A stretch of DNA of 64,000 nt from Clostridium folliculivorans (GCF_024341905.1 NZ_BQXY01000003.1:327477-391476), one strand, 5' to 3'. Numbered from the stretch's first letter, positions 45,567 to 55,618 are shown. Numbers and translations: made by a program. The notes: a model not told the origin generated them from the sequence alone.

Positions 45567-46307
45567 CTAGTCCTCCTTATTAATTTCCTTCGGTTTCCCC
45601 ATAAAAAGCATTTTGATACCAAACCCAATTAGAATCACGGAAGATAATATAACCTTTGTGTAATCTTTAATCATGTAGAATACCCTATTATCTACAAATT
45701 CTCCTAAAAATCTGTTTGCTAATGCTATCACACCTGCTGCTATAAACACAACTCCAAGAAGCTTAACCCAGTTATCAAACCACTGCCCTGAAAAGTTTAT
45801 TTCTGTTGTTTCTCTTATTCCTTTTACATTCATTAAATCTAATATAGAATAAATTATTATTGCTGGCACTCCTAGTCTTAAAATATCTATATTTACCAAT
45901 GAAGATAATATATAAATAATTAAAAATAGAGATATTAACTTTTGGCCTTTTTCCTTTTCTCCTAAGTAAAGCTGCCCGAGCCCCGGTATAACAGAAAGCA
46001 TGAATGCAATTAGCTTTCTTTCATCCTGACTACTACTTTCATCAGCTAAATTTATTATTCCCTTGTTTATTTTCTCTGCATTGATTACACAATCTAACAC
46101 ATTAAATATCCATAATGCAGGTATTGCTGCCTCAAATACTCTTGAGTATCCCCCTATAATATCGTAGGAATGATTTAAAAAACCCGCTGTAAATATATAA
46201 GATAAGAAACCTCCTAAAAATATCAAACCTCTGTTATTTTCTCCTAAGTATATGTGTCCAAGTCCTGGTATAAAGGAAAGAAAAAATGCTTTTATTTTGC
46301 TTTTCAT
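45567..46307 (-). CDS. Polytopic membrane protein with duplicated IPGLG-YLGE module
   Basis: 246 residues, about seven membrane segments. Two copies of the same small module, SFIPGLGHIYLGENNRGLIF (about 11) and SVIPGLGQLYLGEKEKG (about 108), show internal duplication. This motif occurs in TM2/DUF5683-like proteins. It is encoded directly before the LiaF/DUF4097-like gene and likely works with it at the membrane. GGAGGA precedes ATG 46307. Confidence 0.7.
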   Translation of the reverse strand: MKSKIKAFFLSFIPGLGHIYLGENNRGLIFLGGFLSYIFTAGFLNHSYDIIGGYSRVFEAAIPALWIFNVLDCVINAEKINKGIINLADESSSQDERKLIAFMLSVIPGLGQLYLGEKEKGQKLISLFLIIYILSSLVNIDILRLGVPAIIIYSILDLMNVKGIRETTEINFSGQWFDNWVKLLGVVFIAAGVIALANRFLGEFVDNRVFYMIKDYTKVILSSVILIGFGIKMLFMGKPKEINKED

Positions 46308-46501
46308 AATATAAATCCTCCTCGTAAATCTTATATTATAATAATAAATGCTAAAACTTAAGATTATAGTTAATAAATTCTTAACTTTTTCTTAAAGTCT
46401 TAAAAATCAAAAATATAAATAGAACATCTAATTAATTTATCTTTATATTTTAACACAACCATAAATATTTTCCAAATTCTTACACAAACATACTTTTCAG
46501 T

Positions 46502-46544
46502 AAAAAAAGTAGTTAAATTTAGCTTAAAGCTAAACTTAACTACT
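46502..46544 (-). terminator. Perfect palindromic terminator of the 49-residue gene
   Basis: AGTAGTTAAATTTAGCTT mirrors AAGCTAAACTTAACTACT; on the minus strand a run of seven T follows. It starts seven bases past the stop of the small HTH-like gene. Confidence 0.85.
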
Positions 46545-46551
46545 TGATGAT

Positions 46552-46701
46552 TTAGAAATGCGGAGTTATTTCTTCTTTTTGGATTCTTTTTAAATCTTTT
46601 AATCTAAGCTTTGTTTCTTGCATTATCTTATCCCAGGACTCTCCATCTATAAGCATTTTTTTAGCAACCTCATATGCATGATCCTTTTCACTTATTCCCA
46701 T
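46552..46701 (-). CDS. Small HTH-like protein (49 residues)
   Basis: A short gene with start ATG 46701 behind TAAGGAGGTAG and a strong terminator, so it looks real. The sequence EVAKKMLIDGESWDKIMQET then LRLKDLKRIQ follows the helix-turn-helix pattern at the C-terminus of Rpn/PD-(D/E)XK transposase-family proteins. It may be a remnant of such a gene or a free small regulator. No partner is adjacent. Confidence 0.55.
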   Translation of the reverse strand: MGISEKDHAYEVAKKMLIDGESWDKIMQETKLRLKDLKRIQKEEITPHF

Positions 46702-46911
46702 AGCTACCTCCTTATTCTTAAGGCTTTATTTAATATTCTATTTAAATTAAAGTGTTCCATGGAAGATACTATATTAAGTAACACCTCAACTTCAACATAA
46801 TGCTAAACATAGCCATTATTAAATATATAAATATTTTTAAGGATACAACTATAGTGTGTTGAACATTAAGTATTCATATTCATTGAAATTCTTGCTAAAC
46901 ATCATTTCCTT
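46702..46911. other. AT-rich spacer, nothing recognised
   Basis: This stretch holds the promoter side of the 49-residue gene and the flank of the family A mini-copy. No gene or stem-loop was found. Confidence 0.4.
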
Positions 46912-47003
46912 TGCTATGTTTAAAAATATCGTTTAAATAAAGTGGTTATGAAGCAGAGCATCGGATGCGTAATCACTTTATTTAAACACAGTACTTTTAC
47001 AGT
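46912..47003. repeat. Repeat family A, mini-copy with changed arms
   Basis: The ends (CTATGTTTAAAAATATCG and ACACAGTACTTTTACAG) and inner GCATCGGATG match family A, but the arms read GTTTAAATAAAGTGGTTA / TAATCACTTTATTTAAAC instead of the usual TTGAAATTGATTGGTTA pair. Both sides changed together, so pairing is kept (17 of 18). It ends seven bases before the metF stop codon. Confidence 0.75.
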
Positions 47004-47009
47004 ATTCTC

Positions 47010-47894
47010 TTATATAGCTTCTTCATTTATATGATTGATAAGCGATTCAATGCTATTGGTTATTTTCTTTGCAACATATGGATTATTCATAGTATAAAGA
47101 TGTATTCCACTTACTCCAGAAGATACTAAATCAACAATTTGCTCTACTGCATAAGCTATACCTGCATCTCTTAAAGCTTCTTTATTATGTTCATATTTAT
47201 CCATTATCTTTATAAACTTCTGTGGAAGATACGCACCTGAAAGTGATGCTATTCTCTCAATCTGTTTTTTATTTGTAACAGGCATTATACCTGCCTGAAT
47301 CGGTATGTTTATATTTTTGCTAGCTGCTTTATCAAGAAAGTTATAATACAAATTATTATCAAAAAACAGTTGTGATACTAAAAAATCAGCTCCTGCATCT
47401 ACCTTGTTTTTCAGATACAATATATCATTATCTAAATTATCGCTTTGTACATGTCCTTCAGGGTAGCAAGCAGCTCCTAGACATAAATTACCTTTGTCTC
47501 TTAAATGCTTGATAAGTTCAAAAGCATAATTATATCTATCACTTCCATTTTCTTCTCCATTCACATCTCCTCTCAAAGCTAAAATATTCTTAATGTTATT
47601 TTTATTTAAATTTTCAACAATTTTATTTATTTTATCTTCGCTAGAGTTAATACATGTAAGATGAGCTAACGCTTCTATTCCATATTTATTTTTTACTAAA
47701 GAACTTAATTCACAAGTTCTGTTGTTATTTACGCTTCCACCAGCACCATAAGTAACACTTATATAGTCTGGGTTTAAAACTGCTAATTCCTCTATTGTTT
47801 TATAAACTGTCTCTATTGGTGAAGTAAGCTTTGGAGGAAATATTTCGAAAGAAAAAACCATCCTCTTCTGTTTAAATAAATCCTTAATTAGCAT
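47010..47894 (-). CDS. metF: Methylenetetrahydrofolate reductase
   Basis: 294 residues. Reduces 5,10-methylene-THF to 5-methyl-THF for methionine synthesis; also a step of one-carbon metabolism in acetogens. Signatures: FSFEIFPPKL, YISVTYGAGGS, LALRGDV, GAACYPEGH, DFLVSQLFFDN and IPIQAGIMPVTN. Size matches the type without a regulatory domain. GGAGG precedes ATG 47894. A SAM-I riboswitch and terminator stand in front, so it is switched off when SAM is plentiful. Monocistronic here. Confidence 0.95.
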   Translation of the reverse strand: MLIKDLFKQKRMVFSFEIFPPKLTSPIETVYKTIEELAVLNPDYISVTYGAGGSVNNNRTCELSSLVKNKYGIEALAHLTCINSSEDKINKIVENLNKNNIKNILALRGDVNGEENGSDRYNYAFELIKHLRDKGNLCLGAACYPEGHVQSDNLDNDILYLKNKVDAGADFLVSQLFFDNNLYYNFLDKAASKNINIPIQAGIMPVTNKKQIERIASLSGAYLPQKFIKIMDKYEHNKEALRDAGIAYAVEQIVDLVSSGVSGIHLYTMNNPYVAKKITNSIESLINHINEEAI

Positions 47895-47952
47895 ATTAAG
47901 TCCTCCTTTAATTTAAAAATAAATTCTTCCTTTTTATAATTTCATATAAAGT

Positions 47953-47982
47953 AAAAAAACCTAGAGGATATACCTCTAGGTC
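47953..47982 (-). terminator. Riboswitch-controlled terminator of metF
   Basis: On the minus strand ACCTAGAGG pairs with CCTCTAGGT, followed by seven T. Part of its 3' stem (ATATCCT) can instead pair with AGGATAT at the P1 3' side of the aptamer, the expected antiterminator. Confidence 0.9.
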
Positions 47983-47997
47983 TGAACCACAAAGCAT

Positions 47998-48176
47998 ATC
48001 CTATCTTCCAGTAAAAACTGCAGGATTTAGCACCTTTATATGCTTGGTTAATAATAAAATTTAACTTATATCACTAATTTAGATACCATAGTTGCTATAA
48101 GTTAAGTCTTATATATAACCTATTATAAGGTTGCCGGGTTTCACAGGGCCAGTCCCTCCACCACTCTTGATAAGAT
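47998..48176 (-). ncRNA. SAM-I (S-box) riboswitch upstream of metF
   Basis: The minus strand reads ATCTTATCAAGAG, GGAGGGACTGGCCC, GAAACCCGGCAACC, then AGGTGCTAAATCC and TACTGGAAGATAGGAT: the S-box core in order. P1 is ATCTTATC/GATAGGAT. The arm between GGCAACC and AGGTGC is unusually long (over 90 nt) with a perfect TTAACTTATA/TATAAGTTAA stem. Ligand binding would favour the terminator at 47953-47982. Confidence 0.95.
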
Positions 48177-48384
48177 GATTTATTCAATTATTTAAATTGC
48201 AATTTATTCAATACTATATGTATATAATATCATATTATACACCATATTATTAATAATTATCAATTAAATTTCAGTAATTATTTTCAAATTATTATTTCGC
48301 CCATTATTATAGTATATTGTTTTAATTAAAATCATAACTATATAACCTTAAATCTACTTTAAAACTTGTTTATAAATTCAGTTT
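48177..48384. other. AT-rich spacer upstream of the SAM riboswitch
   Basis: About 200 bp; must hold the metF promoter (reading left). No box is clear enough to assign and no repeat copy was found. Confidence 0.4.
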
Positions 48385-49338
48385 TTATAATCTAAGTAAT
48401 AGTATTAAAATAGATATAAGACTTAAACATGTACTTATTAAACATATATAAGAAACTACCTGTCTTGTATTCATTCCTTTTTGCTCAAGTCTATAATGTA
48501 TTTGACTTCTGTCTGCTTGATATACAGGTTTACCTTCACTAAATCTCTTAAATATTACAAATAAGTTATCAAATATAGGTACTCCTAATGCTAAAAACGG
48601 TATGAATATGGACATAACTGTAGCCTGTTTAAAGGCTCCATCTAAAGCTATTATTGCTAAAGTAAACCCTAAAAAATTGGCACCTGAATCCCCCATAAAT
48701 ATCCTTGCAGGATGCCTGTTATATTTAAGGAATCCTAATATTGCACCTACAAGAATTATGGACATAAGAGCTGAATCAGTTTGCCCTTTGGCAAGTGCTA
48801 CTACAAATAAAGTTGTAGCTGATATGGTTGATATTCCGCCTGCTAAACCATCCATTCCATCAGACCAATTGATAACTGTAGTAACTCCAAATATCCAAGT
48901 AATAGTAAGTATGTATTTGAGTACAACAGGTAACTCTATATAACTACCGTTAAACGGATCTGTAATTCCATTAAATACTATACCTGATTTATATATTAGA
49001 CTTGCTGCTAATATTTGTACTAATACTCTTGGAAATATCATAAACTCTTTGCCTTTTGTCTTAAAATAATCGTCTAATAACCCTATTAATAAAATCATTA
49101 TTGATGAAACAAATAAATATAGGCTTTGAGTTCTATCATTTCGTACTAATAAGAAATAACCTATAAAAAAACCAATAAACATAATTATCCCACCAATTAT
49201 AGGTATTGGTTTATCATGTTTTTTTCTTTCAGTAGGTTTATCAGTAAACTCTATTTTATCAGCTATTTTCATTAGTGATGGAGTTATTAGTATTGCCACT
49301 AATGATGATACTACGATACCTAAAATATAATTAAACAT
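48385..49338 (-). CDS. Undecaprenyl-phosphate sugar-1-phosphate transferase (TagO/WecA/MraY superfamily)
   Basis: 317 residues, about ten membrane segments. It starts polymer synthesis by linking a sugar-1-phosphate, probably GlcNAc, to undecaprenyl phosphate on the inner face. Superfamily motifs: LIGLLDDYFKTKGKEFM (Asp pair for Mg2+), INWSDGMDGLAGG (active loop, usually NxxNxxDGxDGL) and RIFMGDSGANFLGF, with QIHYRLEQKG near the end. Sequence fits the TagO/TuaB-type group (teichoic or exopolysaccharide) more than MraY. Start ATG 49338 follows AAAGGAGAG. Confidence 0.87.
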   Translation of the reverse strand: MFNYILGIVVSSLVAILITPSLMKIADKIEFTDKPTERKKHDKPIPIIGGIIMFIGFFIGYFLLVRNDRTQSLYLFVSSIMILLIGLLDDYFKTKGKEFMIFPRVLVQILAASLIYKSGIVFNGITDPFNGSYIELPVVLKYILTITWIFGVTTVINWSDGMDGLAGGISTISATTLFVVALAKGQTDSALMSIILVGAILGFLKYNRHPARIFMGDSGANFLGFTLAIIALDGAFKQATVMSIFIPFLALGVPIFDNLFVIFKRFSEGKPVYQADRSQIHYRLEQKGMNTRQVVSYICLISTCLSLISILILLLRL

Positions 49339-49649
49339 TAAAATCTCTCCTTTTATCCTAGGGCACAGCATATATTATATAATATTCTCAAGGACATTCA
49401 AAGAAAAATCACATATAAACATATCTTTTTCAATAATATTACAATTATGTACTAAAATAATGTTATCTTCAAGCTTTTTGTTGAAACAAAGATAAATCTC
49501 ATAAAAATCTTGCATTAATAAAGTACTAGAAAATAACGCCCTTTTCTTTTGTATTAAAACATTAATAAATGACATTTATGTTTAGAATATATCATTAAAT
49601 TAACAGACAAAGATAACAAAAGAATAACAGAGAATATTGATATACGTAA

Positions 49650-49678
49650 AATTAAAGGGTCTCATTAGAGCCCCCGTT
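49650..49678 (-). terminator. Short terminator of the 69-residue gene
   Basis: On the minus strand GGGGCTC pairs with GAGACCC around TAAT, followed by TTTAATTTT, directly after the stop at 49679. Confidence 0.65.
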
Positions 49679-49888
49679 TTAATTTATTCTTATCCTTGCT
49701 TTTACACCGTTTTCTGACAATCCATCTTTTAAAGCTTTAGTCAACTTATTTAATATTTCTTTTCTAATTTCAAGTTCAACCTGTTCCTTAACAAAACTGC
49801 TGTTAGCTAGAAGGCTTGCAAAGCCACCTTTATGTTTTTCTAATATCTCTGCATGATTTACTATATCTATATCTATAACAATCCTCAT
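49679..49888 (-). CDS. Small protein of unknown function (69 residues)
   Basis: MRIVIDIDIVNHAEILEKHKG, a helical stretch with KEQVELEIRKEILNKLTKALKD, and an ending ARIRIN. Start ATG 49888 is seven bases behind GGAGG. Soluble, alpha/beta, no motif. It has its own terminator but no partner gene. Confidence 0.5.
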   Translation of the reverse strand: MRIVIDIDIVNHAEILEKHKGGFASLLANSSFVKEQVELEIRKEILNKLTKALKDGLSENGVKARIRIN

Positions 49889-49970
49889 TAAATCTGCCTC
49901 CAAAAATATATAGTCTCCCTATATAATATGTTCTGATTTGAATAGTGATTGTTAAGTTTATGTAAATGAT

Positions 49971-50540
49971 TTATTTATCATCTGGATTGTTCTTACATAA
50001 CACAGAAAAAGCATGACACGGTATAGCATCTTTTTTCTTAACCTCATATTTAGCAAACAACTCTCTAGTCATATTATTTAATTCATCAAACTCCTCATTA
50101 GTTAAGTACAATGTCCTTGAAGTCAATGATATATTTCCTTCATTATGATCTTCAATTCTAGAGTTCAAAGCTTCAACAACATCATTTCTTGAATTTTGAT
50201 AGTAGTCACTAACTAAATTTAGAACCTCTGATTTATAAATTTGTTTTGCTTGCTCACTTATATTCTCCCCAACAATTTCAAATCTATCAGCAGTTAAATA
50301 GTAATATTTCGCGATTATACCTTTAACTTCCTTAGTTCTTATAAGTTCAACAATCCCAGCTTTTTCAAGCTTTTTAATATGATAGTGGACTTTTGCTGGT
50401 ACTTCACCTAATTGATCGGCAATTTCCTTAACAGTAGCTGCATCTCCATTATTTCTTAGTAACGTAAGTATTCTTAATCTATATGGATCTGAGTATGCTT
50501 TTATTTGCTCCAAAGTGCTCAACTTTACTTTATCTTTCAT
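49971..50540 (-). CDS. ArsR-like winged-helix transcriptional regulator
   Basis: 189 residues. The N-terminal domain (LEQIKAYSDPYRLRILTLLR, TVKEIADQLGEVPAKVHYHIKKLEKAGIVE) is a winged-helix DNA-binding unit of the ArsR/HTH_20 kind. The C-terminal region (about 85-189) has no metal-site Cys pair and is helical. Start ATG 50540 is just behind GAGGTGAT. The upstream membrane protein ends 18 bp before it, so the two are an operon and the regulator may act with it. Target unknown. Confidence 0.8.
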   Translation of the reverse strand: MKDKVKLSTLEQIKAYSDPYRLRILTLLRNNGDAATVKEIADQLGEVPAKVHYHIKKLEKAGIVELIRTKEVKGIIAKYYYLTADRFEIVGENISEQAKQIYKSEVLNLVSDYYQNSRNDVVEALNSRIEDHNEGNISLTSRTLYLTNEEFDELNNMTRELFAKYEVKKKDAIPCHAFSVLCKNNPDDK

Positions 50541-50558
50541 TAATATCACCTCAACAGT

Positions 50559-51161
50559 TTATTGTCCCTCTTCGTCCTTAATTATCAGTTTATCAGTTAC
50601 ATCTTCATCATGCTTTCCATAAAACTTTATACTTCTTAACTTTAACGTATTCATTTCATTGAAATCTAAAACATCTATAAAATAGGCATCTGTGATTTCT
50701 CTCTTAAACTCTTTTTCATTTATATCTATAGTATAATATTTTGCTATATCAGAGGAATTAATGCCGAAAACCACATATTTTTGTTTGTTTTTTTCATCAA
50801 TAATATTAAGAGCACCAAAGAGTGATTTGCTAGATTTGTCTTGCTTTAAATCATTTGAATGAAAAATTGCTCCCGCATCAATAAATCTATTAAAATGCCA
50901 TTTCTTAAAAGCAAAAATATTTGCACCTTTAGAACCTTTTTTTGTAAACATAATGTATTTATAATTATCCTGTTCCACGGCAGTCAATACATCTATATCA
51001 TACCCAACTGTCTTTTCAATATATGTCTCAAAATCCTTCTCATTATTTTTCAAACTAGAAGAATAATCAGATATACTTGTCCACAAAAAAACCACAAAAG
51101 TGCTAACTATTACTGATACTATAATAAACAATAAAATTCTTCCTACAAATTTTTCTCTCAC
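50559..51161 (-). CDS. Single-pass membrane protein, unknown function, in operon with the regulator
   Basis: 200 residues, GTG start at 51161 seven bases behind GGAG. One N-terminal anchor (RILLFIIVSVIVSTFVVFLW), then an extracytoplasmic or cytoplasmic beta-rich domain with NYKYIMFTKKGSKGANIFAF and ALNIIDEKNKQKYVVFGINS. No family recognised. The following ArsR-like gene suggests a sensor-regulator pair, but this is inference from position. Confidence 0.55.
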   Translation of the reverse strand: MREKFVGRILLFIIVSVIVSTFVVFLWTSISDYSSSLKNNEKDFETYIEKTVGYDIDVLTAVEQDNYKYIMFTKKGSKGANIFAFKKWHFNRFIDAGAIFHSNDLKQDKSSKSLFGALNIIDEKNKQKYVVFGINSSDIAKYYTIDINEKEFKREITDAYFIDVLDFNEMNTLKLRSIKFYGKHDEDVTDKLIIKDEEGQ

Positions 51162-51493
51162 AGCACTTCTCCTAATACCTTTTTTTGTATTATATCATAT
51201 TAATTATATATTATAAACAACTAAATTTCGCTATATTTAACAACTGAATTTTAATGATAAATAAAATTTATATTATTTGTGTAATTTTTCATCAAGTCTG
51301 TACTTAAAGCATTTATCAACATTCTGATGAAGCTACAATTTAAAATACTATATTTTATTATTTATTCGACAAAACTATGTCTAATGATAAAAATAAAATT
51401 AAAGACCATTCATAAACAAGGAATGCCCCCCTAATATGTATGGTCTTTATTGAATGAGATTTCTATATATTAATTTTCTTATAAATTTTCCTT
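51162..51493. other. Spacer with V-ATPase terminator; no gene
   Basis: About 330 bp of AT-rich DNA downstream of ntpD and upstream of the GTG-start membrane protein gene. It contains the long stem-loop terminator at 51390-51449 and nothing else recognised. Confidence 0.5.
51390..51449 (-). terminator. Terminator of the V-ATPase operon
   Basis: On the minus strand AAAGACCAT and ATGGTCTTT close a 48-nt loop region that includes a GGGGGG tract; TAATTTTATTTTT follows. It starts 45 bp past the ntpD stop. Confidence 0.75.
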
Positions 51494-52135
51494 CTAGTTT
51501 CTTTCTTGTATAATTGACTTAACTTTCATAAGCCTAGTTAGCGCACTTCTCTCATTTTCTTCAAGCTTCATTCTTATATATTTTATAGTCTCTTGTAGCT
51601 GTGGAATAGTCATATATTCAAGTGCATTAACTCTTCTTCTGGTCTTTTCTATTTCATCAGCCATAAGCTGACAGCTCTTCTCAACTTCCGCTAGTTCGAG
51701 AAGCTTTGGAAGTATACTATATAACTTTGATATAGAATCATCAAGTTCAGAGGAAGTACTAGCAAATCCATATGGAAATATACTTCCTTCATCACCTTCA
51801 AGTTTTCTTTTAAAATTCATTACTGGGACATTAACACTCATTATATTTTTAGTACCTATATCTACAGTTATATTCTCCTTAGGATACGCAACTGCCTCTT
51901 CTAAAAACTCAGAACTCATAACTGCTCTAGCCATCACAAAATCCTTTAAAGATCCATGTAATTCTTCTTCTACTTCTTTTCTTAAAACATTATTATACTT
52001 TACTAGGTTAATGAATTGCCTCATGAGTTCATCTTGTTTATCCTTTAGTAACTTATGCCCTCTAGTAGCTGTGGCTAATCTCTTTTTAAGCTTCGTGAGC
52101 TCCATTCTGGTTGGATTAACATTAAGTTTTGCCAT
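51494..52135 (-). CDS. ntpD: V-type ATP synthase subunit D
   Basis: 213 residues. Central-stalk coiled-coil rotor shaft that turns inside the A3B3 ring. [31 protein letters not shown] is the family's N-terminal helix; the C-terminal helix has [18 protein letters not shown]. Three bases separate the ntpB stop from this start, so the two are coupled. Last gene of the nine-gene operon. Confidence 0.96.
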   Translation of the reverse strand: MAKLNVNPTRMELTKLKKRLATATRGHKLLKDKQDELMRQFINLVKYNNVLRKEVEEELHGSLKDFVMARAVMSSEFLEEAVAYPKENITVDIGTKNIMSVNVPVMNFKRKLEGDEGSIFPYGFASTSSELDDSISKLYSILPKLLELAEVEKSCQLMADEIEKTRRRVNALEYMTIPQLQETIKYIRMKLEENERSALTRLMKVKSIIQERN

Positions 52136-52138
52136 GAG

Positions 52139-53521
52139 CTATTCATCCTCTCCTGAAGATAAATATTTTTCTAAATACTCGTCTCTTATTCTCTTAAGTT
52201 CTGACTTAGGAAGTATTTTCAATAACTTCCAACCAAGATTTAAAGTTTCTTCTATTGTTCTATTTGTAGTAAAACCTTGAGAGACATACTCTTTCTCAAA
52301 TGCTTCAGCAAACTTAGCAAACTTTTTATCAGCTTCAGATAAAGCCGATTCTCCTAGTATTGTTGCAAGTTCTTTAGCCTGCTTTCCTTGCGCATATGCA
52401 GAAAATAACTGATTCAATGTATCCGCATGATCTTCTCTGGTTTTACCTTTACCTATTCCCTTATCTTTAAGTCTTGAAAGTGACGGAAGAACATCTATAG
52501 GAGGCATTACTCCCTTTTTATAGAGCTCTCTTGAAAGTATAATTTGTCCTTCAGTTATATACCCCGTAAGATCAGGAATTGGATGAGTTTTATCATCTTC
52601 TGGCATTGTAAGTATCGGAATTTGAGTAATTGACCCCTCTTTACCTTTAAGCCTTCCCGCTCTCTCATACAAGGTTGAAAGATCTGTATAAAGATATCCC
52701 GGATATCCTCTTCTTCCTGGAACTTCTTTTCTAGCAGCTGAAACCTCTCTAAGAGCTTCACAATAGTTTGTTATATCAGTCATAATTACAAGTACATGCA
52801 TACCTTTTTCATAAGCTAGATACTCAGCTGTTGTAAGAGCCATTCTTGGAGTTGCAATTCTTTCAATAGCTGGATCAGAAGCGAGGTTGATAAATAATAC
52901 TGATCTATCTATTGCTCCTGTTTTTGTAAACTCCTCAACAAAAAATTCAGCTTCTTCAAAGGTTATTCCTATTGCTGCAAAAACAACGGCAAATTTAGAA
53001 TCTGAGTTTAAAACTCTTGCTTGCCTTGCTATCTGAGCTGCCAATTCTGCATGTGGAAGTCCTGAGCCTGAGAAAACTGGAAGCTTTTGACCTCTTACCA
53101 AAGTATTAAGTCCATCAATTGCTGATATACCTGTTTGAATGAATTCCGAAGGATAATTTCTAGCTACTGGATTAATAGCCTCTCCTGCTATATCTAATCT
53201 TTTTTCTGGAATTATCTTAGGACCATTATCTTTAGGTCTTCCCATTCCATCAAAGACTCTTCCAAGCATATCCTCAGATACCCCTATTTCAAGAGGTCTT
53301 CCCAAGAACTTAGCCTTAGTACCCTTTAAGTTGATACCAGAAGAACCTTCAAATAGCTGTACCATAGCCTTATTGCCGTTAACTTCTAGAACCTTTCCTC
53401 TTCTTATCTCACCAGTATGTAGTTCTATCTCTACAAGTTCGTCATACTTTACACCTTCTACATTATCTACAATCATCAAAGGTCCAACAACTTCAGTCAC
53501 CGTCCTATATTCCTTAAGCAT
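52139..53521 (-). CDS. ntpB: V-type ATP synthase subunit B
   Basis: 460 residues. Non-catalytic nucleotide-binding-fold subunit alternating with A. Signatures: [21 protein letters not shown] in place of a P-loop, [34 protein letters not shown] and an acidic C-terminus. ATG 53521 overlaps the ntpA stop (ATGCTTAA) and follows GGAGGTG, so translation is coupled; the longer frame starts inside that site. Confidence 0.96.
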   Translation of the reverse strand: MLKEYRTVTEVVGPLMIVDNVEGVKYDELVEIELHTGEIRRGKVLEVNGNKAMVQLFEGSSGINLKGTKAKFLGRPLEIGVSEDMLGRVFDGMGRPKDNGPKIIPEKRLDIAGEAINPVARNYPSEFIQTGISAIDGLNTLVRGQKLPVFSGSGLPHAELAAQIARQARVLNSDSKFAVVFAAIGITFEEAEFFVEEFTKTGAIDRSVLFINLASDPAIERIATPRMALTTAEYLAYEKGMHVLVIMTDITNYCEALREVSAARKEVPGRRGYPGYLYTDLSTLYERAGRLKGKEGSITQIPILTMPEDDKTHPIPDLTGYITEGQIILSRELYKKGVMPPIDVLPSLSRLKDKGIGKGKTREDHADTLNQLFSAYAQGKQAKELATILGESALSEADKKFAKFAEAFEKEYVSQGFTTNRTIEETLNLGWKLLKILPKSELKRIRDEYLEKYLSSGEDE

Positions 53522-55289
53522 CCAGTACACCTCCTTCTTCTATAAGTTTATCTATATCTGACTTAAGGTCATTAAATATATCATCTATCTTTGCCATATC
53601 TTTTTCCGATATATATTTACTTCTTGCTATTTTATCTCTTGAAGAAATCTCTAATATTTTTTCTAGATATACACCACTTTCCAATGCTCTCTCAGCTTCG
53701 CTTTTAAAACTTAGCACAAGTTTCAGCATCTTGTACTGTTTAACTAATGGAGTATATGCATCTTCATCATGGAAAGCATTTTGTTGAAGATAATCTTCTC
53801 TTAAAGATTTAGACACTTCTAACTTTAATCTATCTCCTTCTGACAAAGCATCTATGCCTACAAGTCTAACTATTTCTTCAAGATTTGCTTCTTCTTGCAA
53901 TAGTGCCATCGCCTCAATTCTCAGAGCTGACCAATCTTTAGAAACATTATCATCTATCCACTGACCTATTCTATCAACATATAATGAATAAGAATTCAGC
54001 CAGTTTATAGCCGGAAAATGTCTTCTATAAGCAAGTTGAGCATCTAATCCCCAAAAAACTTTAACTATTCTTAAAGTTGCTTGGGATACTGGTTCTGATA
54101 TATCTCCTCCTGGAGGTGACACAGCTCCTATAGCAGTTATTGTTCCTTGCCTTCCTTCAGAGCCAAGACATACAACCTTACCAGCTCTTTCATAGTAATC
54201 AGCAAGTCTTGAACCTAAATACGCAGGATATCCTTCATCACCAGGCATTTCTTCAAGTCTTCCTGACATTTCTCTAAGTGCTTCTGCCCATCTTGAAGTA
54301 GAATCCGCCATTATAGAAACTGAATATCCCATATCTCTAAAATACTCTGCAATTGTTATTCCAGTATAAATTGATGCTTCTCTTGCAGCAACAGGCATGT
54401 TCGATGTATTAGCTATAAGTACAGTTCTTTTCATCAAGCTTTCACCTGTTTTAGGGTCTTTTAGCTCTGGGAACTCATTAAGAACATCTGTCATCTCGTT
54501 ACCACGTTCTCCACATCCAACATAAACAACTATTTCAGCATCTCCCCATTTTGCTATCTGATGCTGGACCACTGTCTTTCCTGCCCCAAATGGCCCTGGA
54601 ACCGCTGCTGCTCCACCTTTAGCTACTGGAAAGAAAGTATCTATTACTCTTTGTCCTGTAACCATTGGCTCTACAGGATTTAACTTTCTGCTATATGGTC
54701 TACCTTTTCTCACCGGCCACTTTTGCATCATTGTAACTTCTTTCAACCCTAAACTTGTATCTATTGTACAGACTACATCTTCTACTGTAAAACTACCTGC
54801 TTTTATATCTCTTATAGTTCCTTCAATTCCAAATGGAACTAGTATCTTCTGCTCTATTACAGCAGTTTCTTGGACTATACCAAGAACATCTCCTGCTACA
54901 ACATTATCTCCAGTTTTAGCCACTGGCTCAAATTCCCATAATCTTTCTCTATCTAAAGATTTTACAGATACTCCTTTTACAAGAAACGAGCTGTTAGCAG
55001 CTTTCATAAAGGCTTCTAAAGGCCTTTGTATTCCATCGAACATTGATTCTATAAGCCCTGGTCCAAGTTCTACAGAAAGAGGCTCTCCTGTTGATAATAC
55101 AGGATCCCCAGGTCCAATACCTGCTGTTTCTTCATATACCTGTATAGAAGCCCTATCGCCTCTCATTTCAATAATTTCACCAATTAAACCTTTGTTTCCA
55201 ACCTTAACAACATCGTAAAGATTAGCTTCATCCATGCTATCTGCAACTACCAAAGGTCCAGAAACCTTTATTATTCTTCCGGTCTTCAA
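53514..55289 (-). CDS. ntpA: V-type ATP synthase catalytic subunit A
   Basis: 591 residues. Catalytic subunit. The Walker A loop is [13 protein letters not shown] (about 234), with the A-type insert region (about 120-190), [17 protein letters not shown] and [24 protein letters not shown]. The start is TTG 55289, a rare start for this subunit, behind GGAAGGTAGG. It overlaps ntpB by eight bases. In eubacteria such complexes usually pump H+ or Na+ with ATP, or make ATP from the gradient. Confidence 0.96.
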   Translation of the reverse strand: MKTGRIIKVSGPLVVADSMDEANLYDVVKVGNKGLIGEIIEMRGDRASIQVYEETAGIGPGDPVLSTGEPLSVELGPGLIESMFDGIQRPLEAFMKAANSSFLVKGVSVKSLDRERLWEFEPVAKTGDNVVAGDVLGIVQETAVIEQKILVPFGIEGTIRDIKAGSFTVEDVVCTIDTSLGLKEVTMMQKWPVRKGRPYSRKLNPVEPMVTGQRVIDTFFPVAKGGAAAVPGPFGAGKTVVQHQIAKWGDAEIVVYVGCGERGNEMTDVLNEFPELKDPKTGESLMKRTVLIANTSNMPVAAREASIYTGITIAEYFRDMGYSVSIMADSTSRWAEALREMSGRLEEMPGDEGYPAYLGSRLADYYERAGKVVCLGSEGRQGTITAIGAVSPPGGDISEPVSQATLRIVKVFWGLDAQLAYRRHFPAINWLNSYSLYVDRIGQWIDDNVSKDWSALRIEAMALLQEEANLEEIVRLVGIDALSEGDRLKLEVSKSLREDYLQQNAFHDEDAYTPLVKQYKMLKLVLSFKSEAERALESGVYLEKILEISSRDKIARSKYISEKDMAKIDDIFNDLKSDIDKLIEEGGVLDA

Positions 55290-55306
55290 TATCCCAACCT
55301 ACCTTC

Positions 55307-55618
55307 CTATAAAATGTTAACACCTACTGCTTTTTCCACATTATCGCTTATTCTTTTAGCTCCAATATTTAAAGTACCTTGGTTGCTTGGAATCAATATT
55401 ACTGCAGGAAGCGTTTGTCTATTATATCTTTCTATAGTTTCTTGAATATCTTTAGCCACATGCTCTGTGACGAATATTACGCCATATTCTCTCATTGCTA
55501 ATCTATCTATTGTTTTCCTTGCTTCTTCTGATTCAAATACAGGAAAAACCTCTAACCCTAAAGCCTTAAAAGCAAGTACTGAATCCTTATCTCCTACAAC
55601 TGCAATCTTTCTATACAT
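55307..55618 (-). CDS. ntpF: V-type ATP synthase subunit F
   Basis: 103 residues. Small Rossmann-like central-stalk subunit: [20 protein letters not shown], a strand [13 protein letters not shown], and [15 protein letters not shown]. The ATG at 55618 overlaps the ntpC stop (ATGTATAG), a coupled join. Sits between C and A as expected. Confidence 0.92.
   Translation of the reverse strand: MYRKIAVVGDKDSVLAFKALGLEVFPVFESEEARKTIDRLAMREYGVIFVTEHVAKDIQETIERYNRQTLPAVILIPSNQGTLNIGAKRISDNVEKAVGVNIL

Noticed and set aside
49375-49575. 66-residue minus-strand frame upstream of the TagO-type gene
   Set aside because: No ribosome site, poor composition for a protein, no family pattern; kept out although it could be translated.
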